Assembly: GCA_023662905.1 (NCBI GenBank)
Contig: JAMPIJ010000010.1
Location: 1-42,911, forward strand
Source of the DNA: Fusobacterium sp.
GTDB taxonomy: Bacteria; Cyanobacteriota; Vampirovibrionia; Gastranaerophilales; Gastranaerophilaceae
Length of the DNA: 42,911 bases
Direction of reading: 5' to 3'
Shown one piece after another: positions 17,186-26,044 of this stretch. How positions within the stretch are numbered: the first letter of the stretch is position 1; each line of letters opens with the position of its first letter. The notes under the pieces are model-generated. The model saw only the letters and a program-made list of their open reading frames with translations. It had not been told where the DNA came from and made no database searches. The position numbers and the translations under genes are program-made.

Positions 17186-18369
17186 TATTTATTTCCTTTT
17201 TTCTTCTTTTTGTCTTTTTGTTCGTCAAGTGCAACCATTTTGGCTTTTTCTTCCGGAGTGATTTCTTGAACCGCAGAACCCGGAACTACTTTTTGCAAAC
17301 CGTCTACAACGATTCTGTCGCCTACTTTTACACCGTCTGTGATAATCCAGTTGTCACCTGATTGAATACCTGTTTTGATGTAGGTAAGGTTTGCGATATT
17401 GTTTTCGTCAACAGTGTAAACATATTTGCCAGCCTGATTTTCCTGAATTGCGACCTGTGGTACAATCGGCGCTTTGATTTTGTTGTTTGAGAATAATTTT
17501 ACATTAACGAATTCACCGTGAAGCAGGATGTTTTTAGGGTTAGCGAAAGTTGCACGCATTGTGACTGTGCCTGTTGTTTCATCAACTTTGTTGTCGTGGA
17601 AATCCTGTGTTCCGTCGAGTTCGTATTTTGTCCCGCCGGAAAAGTAGAGTTCAACTTTGCGCGGGCTGTTGTTATCTTTATCTGTATGCATTAATGTAGC
17701 AAAATCCGCTGTATCCATAGGGAAAGTAACGTAAATCGGATCCATGCTGTTAATTGTCGTGAGTGCGCCGGAAGTCGGTGTAACATAGTTTCCGAGTGTT
17801 ACTGTGATAATCCCAACTCTTCCATCTACCGGTGCTTTTACATTTGTGTAGCCGAGAATTCTGTTTGAATCAGAGTTTGCAGCTTTGGCTGATGCAAGTT
17901 GTGCTACAAGAGAATCTCTTTTGGCAACCATTTCATCATGTTGCGCTTTTGAAATATAGTCATTTTTGACAAGTTCCTGCGCACGTTTAAGCTGTTTTTC
18001 CGCATAAGTTAACTGTGCCTGAATATTTTTTACGTTAGCCTGTGCAACCTGCGCAGCGTTGTTAAATTCGTCCGGCTCTATTTTGAAGAGGTTTTGCCCC
18101 GCCTTAACGTAGTCACCCTCTTTAAAGTAGCTTTGCGTTAAATAGCCTGATATACGTGCAAGAACTTTAACCTGATATTTAGAAACTACACGTCCTGGAG
18201 CCTCGTAAGTCCAGGTGATTTCTTCTTCACCAACAGGTTCAACAATAACCTGCGGTGCCGGTCTGCCTTTTGGGCCTGAGGTCTTAGATTTTATTAATTT
18301 AAAGATGCCAAAGCCAGACAGCAGTATAATTACAGCTAAAACGGCAATGTATATATTATTTTTGTTCAT
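17185..18369 (-). CDS. RND efflux periplasmic adaptor (AcrA/MFP family)
   Basis: A 394-residue membrane-fusion protein. An N-terminal membrane anchor (residues about 5-25, IAVLAVIILLSGFGIF) leads to split lipoyl halves (VSGYL-like ISGYLTQSYFKEGDYVKAGQNLFKI and NVKAPVDGRVGII), a coiled-coil hairpin between them, then beta-barrel and MP domains. The Lys-rich tail is unusually basic. It links permease and TolC-type channel. The frame stays open to a TTG at 18435, but that region holds the promoter; ATG 18369 has GGGAGAG upstream and is chosen. Confidence 0.92.
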   Translation of the reverse strand: MNKNNIYIAVLAVIILLSGFGIFKLIKSKTSGPKGRPAPQVIVEPVGEEEITWTYEAPGRVVSKYQVKVLARISGYLTQSYFKEGDYVKAGQNLFKIEPDEFNNAAQVAQANVKNIQAQLTYAEKQLKRAQELVKNDYISKAQHDEMVAKRDSLVAQLASAKAANSDSNRILGYTNVKAPVDGRVGIITVTLGNYVTPTSGALTTINSMDPIYVTFPMDTADFATLMHTDKDNNSPRKVELYFSGGTKYELDGTQDFHDNKVDETTGTVTMRATFANPKNILLHGEFVNVKLFSNNKIKAPIVPQVAIQENQAGKYVYTVDENNIANLTYIKTGIQSGDNWIITDGVKVGDRIVVDGLQKVVPGSAVQEITPEEKAKMVALDEQKDKKKKKGNK

Positions 18370-18406
18370 TACACTCTCCCTTATAATTTCAATATCCCTT
18401 ATAACT

Positions 18407-18435
18407 TTTATAACAGAGTAATTTTGACATGTCAA
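18407..18435 (-). promoter_or_regulatory. Promoter of the RND efflux operon, sharing a palindrome with panD
   Basis: On the minus strand TTGACA (18435-18430), a 17-nt spacer and TATAAA (18412-18407). The -35 lies in the 12-bp palindrome TTGACATGTCAA (18424-18435), so an identical TTGACA faces panD on the plus strand, where TAACAT at 18447-18452 is a weaker -10. Confidence 0.7.
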
Positions 18436-18471
18436 CTTGTTTGATATAACATTAAGTCAAGTGAGGAATAT

Positions 18472-18822
18472 ATGTTGAGAGAATTTTTAGAATCAAAAAT
18501 ACATAGAGCCACAGTTACAGACGCAAACTTGAACTATGTCGGCTCAATTACTATCGATGAAGATTTAATGAACGCGGCCAAAATGCGCGAATGGCAAAAA
18601 GTTGAGATTTTAGACATCAACAACGGCGAACGCTTTCAAACGTATATTATTAAAGGCGAAGCCGGAAGTGGTGTTATTTGTCTGAATGGTGCGGCTGCAA
18701 GAAAAGTTCAAAAGGGCGATAAGGTTATTATTGTAACATACGCGATTTTGAACGAACAGGAAATTCAAAATTACAAACCGAATATTGTCATCGTTGATGA
18801 CAATAATAAAATCGTTGGCTAG
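18472..18822 (+). CDS. panD: Aspartate 1-decarboxylase PanD (pyruvoyl enzyme)
   Basis: A 116-residue protein of normal length. It converts L-aspartate to beta-alanine for pantothenate and CoA. The proenzyme self-cleaves at Gly24-Ser25, visible in NYVGSITID, so Ser25 becomes the pyruvoyl group. [16 protein letters not shown] is the conserved core motif. GTGAGGA lies 4-11 nt before the ATG at 18472. It is divergent from the efflux operon and is followed by an AsmA-like gene on the same strand after 31 nt. The pairing with AsmA looks like simple co-transcription. Confidence 0.96.
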   Translation: MLREFLESKIHRATVTDANLNYVGSITIDEDLMNAAKMREWQKVEILDINNGERFQTYIIKGEAGSGVICLNGAAARKVQKGDKVIIVTYAILNEQEIQNYKPNIVIVDDNNKIVG

Positions 18823-18853
18823 GGACCGGCGTAATTTTCAAGGAGTATTAGGG

Positions 18854-21800
18854 ATGAAATTATTTTTTAAGATAGCAGGGATAACTGTGGGCGTATTATT
18901 AATAGGCCTTTATCTGGCGTTTTTATTTTTACTGCCTAAATTTGATTTGAACCAATTTAAACCTGAGATTCAGAAAATTGCTAAAGAACAGGCAAAATTG
19001 GATATTAATTTTGAAAACGCAAAAATAATTACAACTCCGCTTTTAGGTGTTGGCGTTAAGGCGGACGATATTTCTGTAAAACTTCCTGACGGTTCTGTTT
19101 TATTCAGCGCGGACGGGGTAAAAGGACGTGTTGCTTTGCCAAGCCTTCTCCTTTTGACCGTTAAAGTTTCTTGCGCGGAAGTTTATTCGCCGTTTGTGAA
19201 TGTTGAAATCGTTGATGATAAAGCGTTTAAAATTGTTCAGGTTATTGATGATATCTTAAGCGCTCAGGAGGTCGTTCTTGAAGAGGCTGAACAATCAGCT
19301 GAAACTGAAGCGCCTGCATTCAATCCTGCGTGGATTAGAATAAAAGTTCCTTGCGTTAAATTAACAGACTACAAAGTTCTTATTAACGACTTGAAATCTA
19401 AGCACTATTTGACGCTTAAAGGTGATGAGTTAAAACTCGCATACCTTAACGGCAAAATTTTTAAGTTCAAAACTTATGCTGAATTTTTCTCTGATGAGGA
19501 CAAAAATATTACGGCAAATCTTGATATAAACACGTTTATTCCGCCGGCTGTTGAACTTGATGAGGAAGACGACGAGGCACAGCGTGTTGAAATTCCGTTT
19601 ATCAATCCGGTTTCTATGTATAGAAATTACGACTTGAAATCTAACGTGGATGTTAAAATTCGCCTGCGTGAGCGCGCTAAGAACCTTGTTTCTTTCGGGC
19701 ATGTGAATGTTGATGGCGTAACTCTGAAATTATCTCAATTACAGTTGCCGGAAAGTTACTTTCACCTGAAAACTCGTGGTTTCTGGGCTGATATCGATAC
19801 TAATTTGAACCTTATTAAAGATCAGCATATCGCGTTATTGGGTAAACTTAACTACAGCCGCCGCCCTAAATTCGATATGAATATCAAGACAAACGAAATT
19901 TATTTTAACGATGTAATCATGCTAACAAAAGCGCTTCTTGATTCACTTCATATTCAGAATGATTTGAATAAAGTTAATATGGCAGGCTTTGTTAAAGCTG
20001 ATACTCATATTAAAACTAACTTTAAAAAGTTGATTTCTAATGGTGAAATTGACGTTAAAGATGGTGCATTGACAATCAAAGGTGTCGGCAATGTGATTTC
20101 TGACCTGAAAGCGTTGGTGCTTCTTGATAATAACGTTATGGAAATCAAAGATACATCGTTGAACCTTGCGGGTGCAAAAGTTCTTGCGGACGGTAAAATT
20201 GATGAAAAATCTGTCGCTGATATTAATATTAAAACAGAGAGAATTTCTCTGCCGATGTTGTTCAACGCGTTTGCGCCTGATGATGTGAAGCGTGCGTTTA
20301 ATTTTGCGTCTGGCGATTGCGCTTTGAACCTTGATATCAAAGGTAAACTAGATAACGCCGTTGCAAAACTCGGTTTTGACCTTGTAAACCTTAATTTTGC
20401 AGACCGTGCAAGAACATTTGTTGTGACAAATAACAAACTTAACGCTGATTTTTCTTGCGATAAAAAGGATTTGGTCGGGGCGGTTAACAATGAAAATATG
20501 AAAATTACGCTTCCGGCAACAAAATCAAACATTGCATTGCCTAAATTTGAGATGAATATCGCAGAGAAAAACGTTGTTATTCCTGAAAATTCGCTTGTAT
20601 TGAATAACAACTCAAACATTCTTTTCCGCGGCGAAATCACAAATTATTTGAAATTATCAAATATTGACCTGTCGGCTGATGGCAGAGTTCTGGCAACTGA
20701 TTTGATTAGCCTTATGGGTAGAGAATTTGCACCGTTCTTCAATATGAAAGGCCAGCCGTCAGTGAAAGTTGCGGTTAACGGTAATGGCAAAAAACAAACC
20801 CTGAACGCTGAAATTCTTGCGGACAAAGACAACTACTTCACGCCGGTTAATATTGATTTGCTGCGCGATAAAATTACTGCATTGCGTTCCACAATCGACT
20901 TTAAAGGCGACAGAATTAAGATAAAAGATACAGGTATTTTTACAAAAAATATTGTGGTTGATGATAAAGGCAACGAAAAACCTGTATATAAAGAGGTTCT
21001 TGGTGTTGATGGAACAATCGTCGGCAATAATATTAATTTATTAAAGATTACCATGCCAGAAGCAATGAAAGTTTCTATTCAGGCGTTCAAAAATTCCTTG
21101 ATGGACGTGAAAGGTCATTTGTATGTGTTTGGTGATATGGCATCACCTAGATTCAGAGGCGAATATACAGTTAAAAACCTTACGATACCTGATTTGATGA
21201 TGACAATGGAGAACGCAACGCTTGGCTTTAAGGGCAAAGAACTTGCGGCAAGAGTGAGAAACCTCCTTGTGAACGGTTCTGATTTTGCAATCGACACCAA
21301 TGTAAGCCTTGTACCGGCACCAGTTTTGAATATTACATCACTTGATGTGAAATCAAATCTTGTTGATGCGGATAAATTAATGCAGGTAAGCGACGCGGCG
21401 ATGAAATTTGTTCCGGCGGCTCCGGCTTCTGCGGCGGCTTCACAACCGGCAGATATTCCGGTTGCGCTCAGAAACGGACACTTCAGCGGTAGAACTCTTA
21501 AAAGCGGCGCCATCGTGACCGGTCAAACGGACACCGATATCGCGTTGAACAGAAACATTCTTGTCTTAAATAATTTACGTACACGCGTTTTTGACGGCGC
21601 TGTTCGTGGTGATATTTCGATGAATTTACTTTCAACTTTAATGCAAATTAAAGTTAGCGGTAATAATTTAGATGTTCAAAAAGCACTTCTTCAAGCCGCG
21701 GCGATGGATAACATGCTTTACGGTACGGCAGAATTTGACACGGATATTTCACTTCGCGGTGTAACTTATGAAGAACAGATGAAAACTCTCAAGGGTGATG

Positions 21801-22618
21801 TTAATTTCAAAGTTAAAGATGGTCAATTCGGGCCGTTCGGAAAACTTGAAAACCTTATCATCGCAGAGAACATCCGCGAATCAGAGTTCTTCCAAACAAC
21901 GCTCGGCGGTGTGCTTGACTCTTTAACTAAGATTGATACAACTCACTTTGACACGCTTCAAGGACATTTGACATTCAATAACGGAATCGCCAACATTGAT
22001 CCGATTACATCAATCGGCGACGCGTTAAGCTTGAAAATCTTTGGCGATATGGATTTACTCGGAAACTCTGTTGATATGAAAGTCCGCGCAAGATTGACAT
22101 CTACTATCGCAAATCTTCTCGGCCCATTGAACGCGATTAACCCGATAAACTTGATGAATCAGGCAGGCGGCATGAATATATTAACCGCAAAAGCATTCTC
22201 TCTTTTCTGTGAAGCTGTTTCGCAGGAGGAAATGGATTCAATTCCGGCGTTTGAAAACGGTTATATTGACTTCAACGCAACAAAATTCCAGCTTGTAGTC
22301 CGTGGAGATCTCGCAAAACCGCTTACGCTTGTAAAATCTTTCAAATGGCTCGCTTTAGCGTCTGATGTTGAAAAGGCAAACGAATTTGTTAAAACTCTTC
22401 CAACAGCAAAGGACGGTGCGGATTATGTTCTCGACACCAAGAGCCTTGAAAAAGCTAAAGAAAACGCTAAAAAAGAAGCCAAAGAAGCTGCAAAAGCTGC
22501 GGCTAAAAAAGTTATAGATGAGAAAATTGATACTGAAAAACAACAAAAAGTCCTTAATTTCTTGAAAAAAGCTAAAGAAGTAAAAGAACAAATCGACGCT
22601 ATTGAGGCACAAGAATAA
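18854..22618 (+). CDS. Large AsmA-like envelope protein
   Basis: A 1254-residue protein starting at ATG 18854, with AAGGAG 8 nt upstream; the open frame reaches back to 18785 but overlaps panD and lacks a ribosome site. One N-terminal transmembrane helix (about residues 5-28) is followed by an AsmA-type opening (LPKFDLNQFKPEIQ, FENAKIITTPLLGVGVKADD), long repetitive beta-rich segments, and an AsmA C-terminal-like region near residues 960-1110 (VNFKVKDGQFGPFGKLENLI, SIGDALSLKIFGDMDLLGNS). A Lys/Ala-rich coiled tail ends it. Relatives (AsmA, TamB, YhdP) are elongated bridges moving phospholipid between membranes. The specific paralogue cannot be assigned. Confidence 0.8.
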   Translation: MKLFFKIAGITVGVLLIGLYLAFLFLLPKFDLNQFKPEIQKIAKEQAKLDINFENAKIITTPLLGVGVKADDISVKLPDGSVLFSADGVKGRVALPSLLLLTVKVSCAEVYSPFVNVEIVDDKAFKIVQVIDDILSAQEVVLEEAEQSAETEAPAFNPAWIRIKVPCVKLTDYKVLINDLKSKHYLTLKGDELKLAYLNGKIFKFKTYAEFFSDEDKNITANLDINTFIPPAVELDEEDDEAQRVEIPFINPVSMYRNYDLKSNVDVKIRLRERAKNLVSFGHVNVDGVTLKLSQLQLPESYFHLKTRGFWADIDTNLNLIKDQHIALLGKLNYSRRPKFDMNIKTNEIYFNDVIMLTKALLDSLHIQNDLNKVNMAGFVKADTHIKTNFKKLISNGEIDVKDGALTIKGVGNVISDLKALVLLDNNVMEIKDTSLNLAGAKVLADGKIDEKSVADINIKTERISLPMLFNAFAPDDVKRAFNFASGDCALNLDIKGKLDNAVAKLGFDLVNLNFADRARTFVVTNNKLNADFSCDKKDLVGAVNNENMKITLPATKSNIALPKFEMNIAEKNVVIPENSLVLNNNSNILFRGEITNYLKLSNIDLSADGRVLATDLISLMGREFAPFFNMKGQPSVKVAVNGNGKKQTLNAEILADKDNYFTPVNIDLLRDKITALRSTIDFKGDRIKIKDTGIFTKNIVVDDKGNEKPVYKEVLGVDGTIVGNNINLLKITMPEAMKVSIQAFKNSLMDVKGHLYVFGDMASPRFRGEYTVKNLTIPDLMMTMENATLGFKGKELAARVRNLLVNGSDFAIDTNVSLVPAPVLNITSLDVKSNLVDADKLMQVSDAAMKFVPAAPASAAASQPADIPVALRNGHFSGRTLKSGAIVTGQTDTDIALNRNILVLNNLRTRVFDGAVRGDISMNLLSTLMQIKVSGNNLDVQKALLQAAAMDNMLYGTAEFDTDISLRGVTYEEQMKTLKGDVNFKVKDGQFGPFGKLENLIIAENIRESEFFQTTLGGVLDSLTKIDTTHFDTLQGHLTFNNGIANIDPITSIGDALSLKIFGDMDLLGNSVDMKVRARLTSTIANLLGPLNAINPINLMNQAGGMNILTAKAFSLFCEAVSQEEMDSIPAFENGYIDFNATKFQLVVRGDLAKPLTLVKSFKWLALASDVEKANEFVKTLPTAKDGADYVLDTKSLEKAKENAKKEAKEAAKAAAKKVIDEKIDTEKQQKVLNFLKKAKEVKEQIDAIEAQE

Positions 22619-22707
22619 TTTTGTAACGATTATTTAATATACTAGCAAAAAAATCTTGTTACCGATTTTACTTTTTGAGAGAATAGTAGAAATAGGATTT
22701 TGAAAAA

Positions 22708-24930
22708 GTGTTAGTAAGTAGTATTAATATACAGCCGAAACATACGCAACGAATGCCGCTAGCTGAGAGACAGCGACACAAGGAACAGTTTTCTTCAATT
22801 AATAATTTTAATAAAATAAACACAGAGGGACCTTCAAAAATAAATTCACAGGATTTATCATTTGGGGTCTCTCTTTTATCCGTAAAAGTTGATAAGATTA
22901 AGCCGGTCAAGGCCGAGGAAATTTTTGATTTTTATAAAAATTCACCTCTTGGTGACATGCCTAAAAAACTTTATGACAGCCTTTCAAAGTCAGAATCTGC
23001 GAAAAAATATATGCAGGTCGGACAGGACGGAAATATTACTTTCCACAAAAAATCTATTCTGCGTTTAATATGGGATGGTGCTACTTATCCATTCGTTCAG
23101 CTTCCGCAGGATATGCTTAACGGTGCGGTTGAACTTTTAGGCAAATTTAAGCCGCTCGAAAAATGGTCAAAAGAAGTTTTAGACACGCCTTTGTTTAAAG
23201 GTATTCGCAGACGTTCAAAAGAAGACGCTAAAGTTAACTCTTTCCGCGGACTTGCTGAACTTAAACAAAAACTTCAAACTGAGGGTAAAACGGAAGAAGA
23301 AATTAGAAAAATTCTGTTTGAACGCAGTACAAAAATGTTTGACCCGAAAACCGGTAACTATGACACCAAACACGAACGTGCGCTTAACCGTTTGGTAACA
23401 GGTTTGCCGCCTGCAATTTTCCTTGCAAACGATGCGTATAACCTTTCTCGCATGATGGATGATAACAAAGAACAGGCTGAAAAAGAACGTAAACAACGTT
23501 TCAAACAAGAAACAAGCCGTATTTTAACAAGCGGTTATCTGACATTGATTACGCTCGGTGCGCTTCAAAAATATATTAACAATTCACAACTCGGTATTAT
23601 GTTGATGACCGGTTCGACCGTATTGGTTACAGAAATGTTCTCACGTTTGAGCAACGGTAAACATATTACACGACTCACTCCGGAACAGGCAAAAGCTATC
23701 AATGCCAAAAATGCAAAGAAAGATGGCGTTGAGCCTCAGGCAGAACCTAAAAAAGTTTCGTTCAAATCTAACGAAGTGAAAACAGAAAAAGATAAGCAAC
23801 AGCAAAAGCCTTTGCTTTCATTTGATACTGTGGTAAAAGCTTCTTTAGGCATAATTGGTGCCGGATTAATGTTAAAAGAGTTGCGCCGTGTGCCGAAAAT
23901 TGACAAATTCTTCAACGATATTTCTAAAAATTATGACGATATCTATAAAAATTTAACTGTTAATAAAGACTACACAATTTCTAAAGATAAATTTGACAAA
24001 ATTGTTAATGTCTTGAACGAAAACGGATTTAAAGAACTTGCCGCACAATATGAAAAGGCTGGCAAAAAAGCTCTTGGTAAAGAAGATAACCTTATTCACC
24101 TCGGAGAAAAAGATAAAAAGATTAAACCGTTTGTGAACTTTGTTATCGCACCGTTTAAGTTCGCGAAGAACATAATCACATTGCCTTATCGCTTAACACA
24201 AAAAATGATCGGTGCAATGATGCCGAAACAGGCTAAGGCAGAGAAACTGCCAGAAGATATCAAATCTCTTGCGATGAGTATTGATAAAATCGCTCAAAAA
24301 GCTCTTGATAAAAAGCTTCCGCCGCAAAAATTCAAAGATTTCGTTAGCGATAATATTCTTAAAGGTTTCAACTCTGACAGTATGTCTAATGTTTCTAACG
24401 CAGAGTTGTCAAACCTTGCAAAAACTGCCGCTGCAGCAGCGACAATCTGGTTCTTGATGACAGATAACTACAACATGGTTATGCTGAAATCAAACGGTGA
24501 AGATAAAGAAGGCGCTGATACCAAGTTTAAAGAACGTTTTGTTCAAGAGGGTTCAAGACTATTTTATCAAACATTGCTGATTGACCTGTTTAACTCTACG
24601 TTCAGAAACCAATATAACGCATCATTGTTCGGTATGAGTTGGATTTCATTGACGAATACAACAATGGGTGAATGGCTGACAAGAAAATCCGTAGGTGTTG
24701 CGGTAAAACCACATACACGTGATGAACTTCTTGCAATGGAAAAAGAAAAGAATGAAGCAACCGGCTTCACGAAAAAATATTATAACTTTATGACCAGATT
24801 AACCGGTAAGCGTTCAATCGAATCATATAACGTGAAGAAAGATGTTGCAAAACCGCAAGAGAAAGAAGAAGTAACTGCCCAAGCACTTAAAACGGCAGAT
24901 TATATGGAAATGATAAGGAAGGCTCGTTAA
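22708..24930 (+). CDS. Unrecognised 740-residue protein, possibly lineage specific
   Basis: Not recognised. It starts at GTG 22708 with AGGA about 10 nt upstream. The first 55 residues are Asn/Gln/Lys-rich without a signal peptide and contain a short DLSFG motif. A central hydrophobic stretch (about 270-320, LTSGYLTLITLGALQKY then LGIMLMTGSTVLVTEMF), a second near 377-392 (VVKASLGIIGAGLML), and a third near 565-590 (AKTAAAAATIWFLMTDN) may be membrane or membrane-reentrant helices. Lys-rich linkers with a KKVSFKSNE element separate them. The C terminus is charged. No catalytic motif is seen. It has upstream and downstream intergenic spacing and ends in a terminator hairpin that overlaps the stop codon, so it appears monocistronic. 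Confidence 0.75.
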   Translation: MLVSSINIQPKHTQRMPLAERQRHKEQFSSINNFNKINTEGPSKINSQDLSFGVSLLSVKVDKIKPVKAEEIFDFYKNSPLGDMPKKLYDSLSKSESAKKYMQVGQDGNITFHKKSILRLIWDGATYPFVQLPQDMLNGAVELLGKFKPLEKWSKEVLDTPLFKGIRRRSKEDAKVNSFRGLAELKQKLQTEGKTEEEIRKILFERSTKMFDPKTGNYDTKHERALNRLVTGLPPAIFLANDAYNLSRMMDDNKEQAEKERKQRFKQETSRILTSGYLTLITLGALQKYINNSQLGIMLMTGSTVLVTEMFSRLSNGKHITRLTPEQAKAINAKNAKKDGVEPQAEPKKVSFKSNEVKTEKDKQQQKPLLSFDTVVKASLGIIGAGLMLKELRRVPKIDKFFNDISKNYDDIYKNLTVNKDYTISKDKFDKIVNVLNENGFKELAAQYEKAGKKALGKEDNLIHLGEKDKKIKPFVNFVIAPFKFAKNIITLPYRLTQKMIGAMMPKQAKAEKLPEDIKSLAMSIDKIAQKALDKKLPPQKFKDFVSDNILKGFNSDSMSNVSNAELSNLAKTAAAAATIWFLMTDNYNMVMLKSNGEDKEGADTKFKERFVQEGSRLFYQTLLIDLFNSTFRNQYNASLFGMSWISLTNTTMGEWLTRKSVGVAVKPHTRDELLAMEKEKNEATGFTKKYYNFMTRLTGKRSIESYNVKKDVAKPQEKEEVTAQALKTADYMEMIRKAR

Positions 24931-24941
24931 TAACGAGCCTT
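24919..24941 (+). terminator. Terminator hairpin overlapping the stop codon of the 22708 gene
   Basis: Perfect 10-bp arms AAGGCTCGTT (24919-24928) and AACGAGCCTT (24932-24941) with a 3-nt loop. The TAA stop is in the stem/loop. The next promoter -35 begins 4 nt later. Confidence 0.75.
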
Positions 24942-24945
24942 TGGC

Positions 24946-24974
24946 TTGACATAATTTAAAACATGGTTCATAAT
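24946..24974 (+). promoter_or_regulatory. Promoter of prepilin copy 2
   Basis: TTGACA (24946-24951), a 17-nt spacer and CATAAT (24969-24974). The same -35/spacer length/-10 recurs before copies 3 and 4. The predicted start, about 24981, leaves a very short 5' UTR with AGAAAGG 9 nt before the ATG. Confidence 0.75.
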
Positions 24975-24996
24975 AGCTACAGAAAGGATGGAAAAT

Positions 24997-25963
24997 ATGA
25001 ACAAACGAAATGTATTAAGTTGCGCAGGGGGGGGGGGGGCGTGCTGAACAGGCCTTCACTATGGCAGAGATACTCTTATCTCTAACAATTATTGGCGTAG
25101 TTGCGGCGATAACGCTACCGTCGCTGACTGGTAACATCAACGAACGGACTTGGAACACTCAGCGAAAAGCGCTTTATGCTCGTATGTCACAGGCAATTGC
25201 CCTAATGCCTGCTTTAAACGGATATGGTTCTACAACTGAAAATATGGCAGAAACTTTTGTTACTGCAGGACTTTCGAAAGTTCTTAAAATCAACAATATT
25301 TGTGACTCTCAACATCTTGAAAATTGTGGTATTTCGTCTTCTTTCACTGATATGCATGGCAGTAAGAAGAGTATTCCTCGTTCTTTATATAATTTAAATC
25401 CAAAATTTCATCTTACATTTGTAGAATCTGATGGAACTTCTAAAACTTATTCACAACTTGATACTAAGGCTGCTGGATTTGAAACTGCTAATGGTGAAAG
25501 TATATTAACATTTTATAATCCTGCGTGTCAGTCAGAATTACAGCGTGATAGACTGGAAGATTTTTCACAAGATAAAATGTGTGTGAATTTTATATATGAC
25601 TTGAATGGTAATAAAGGGCCAAATACAGTAGGAAAAGATATGGGATTTATTACTGTTTTGTATCCCAGTGATTCTGTAGTTGTTGCTCCGTTTCCTGAAT
25701 TTCCATTATCTGAAACTGTTTCACAGCAGTTGGCTAGTTCTTCATGTCGTAATAAGTCAGATGATGCTAGATTGCCAAATTTGTACGAATATATGTCAAT
25801 ATTTTATAATATGGATATGATTGGAGAGATGGGAACTCATACTCATTTTTGGACAAGTACAGTGATAAGTTCTACATTAGCCAAATGTTTTCATATGGAT
25901 TTAGGACGAATATATGAAAAACCTCGAAATGAAGAATATTCTGTCCAATGCGTAAAACGTTAA
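24997..25963 (+). CDS. Phase-variable prepilin-like protein with C-terminal lectin-fold-like domain, copy 2 (13-G, frame OFF)
   Basis: The ATG at 24997 has AGAAAGG 9 nt upstream and opens MNKRNVLSCA. A run of 13 G (25027-25039) then shifts the frame to a TGA at 25045-25047, giving a 16-residue peptide. With 12 G the frame would continue [21 protein letters not shown], a 19-residue leader with Ala at -1, Phe at +1 and Glu at +5 as prepilin peptidases require, and give 321 residues in total. The mature part has the hydrophobic pilin helix, [29 protein letters not shown] and a Lcl/DUF1566-like end (ARLPN, FWTST, QCVKR). From about 25320 on, third positions are more A/T-rich than in copies 1 and 3. 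Starting at ATG 25061 would remove the leader and cannot yield a processed pilin. Confidence 0.85.
25027..25039 (+). repeat. G13 homopolymer tract in prepilin copy 2
   Basis: Thirteen consecutive G between codon 10 and the prepilin cleavage site. Tracts of this length are prone to slipped-strand mispairing during replication; 12 or 15 G would restore the frame. Confidence 0.9.
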
Positions 25964-25966
25964 TCT

Positions 25967-25991
25967 ACAGTCCGCGAAAATCGCGGACTGT
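25967..25991 (+). terminator. Terminator after prepilin copy 2
   Basis: Perfect 11-bp arms ACAGTCCGCGA and TCGCGGACTGT with an AAA loop, 3 nt after the stop codon. Confidence 0.8.
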
Positions 25992-25993
25992 TA

Positions 25994-26038
25994 CAAATTG
26001 TTTAACAATTTGCTAGGCCGTAAGCTTTAGTATATGAT
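25994..26038 (+). promoter_or_regulatory. Promoter with palindromic operator candidate before the sensor kinase
   Basis: CAAATTGTT (25994-26002) and AACAATTTG (26004-26012) form a perfect 9-bp inverted repeat around one T, overlapping a -35 TTGCTA (26010-26015). After 17 nt, TATGAT (26033-26038) is the -10. The predicted start coincides with the ATG at 26045, suggesting a leaderless message. The palindrome is a candidate binding site for a dimeric regulator, possibly the LuxR-type protein encoded downstream. Confidence 0.55.
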
Positions 26039-26044
26039 TATTAT

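Noticed and set aside
18785-18853. Extended start for the AsmA-like protein
   Set aside because: Overlaps panD, has no Shine-Dalgarno and adds a charged segment before the membrane helix; ATG 18854 has AAGGAG.
25061-25963. Starting prepilin copy 2 at the internal ATG 25061
   Set aside because: That Met is residue 3 of the mature pilin; the protein would lack the leader and cleavage site and has no ribosome site.
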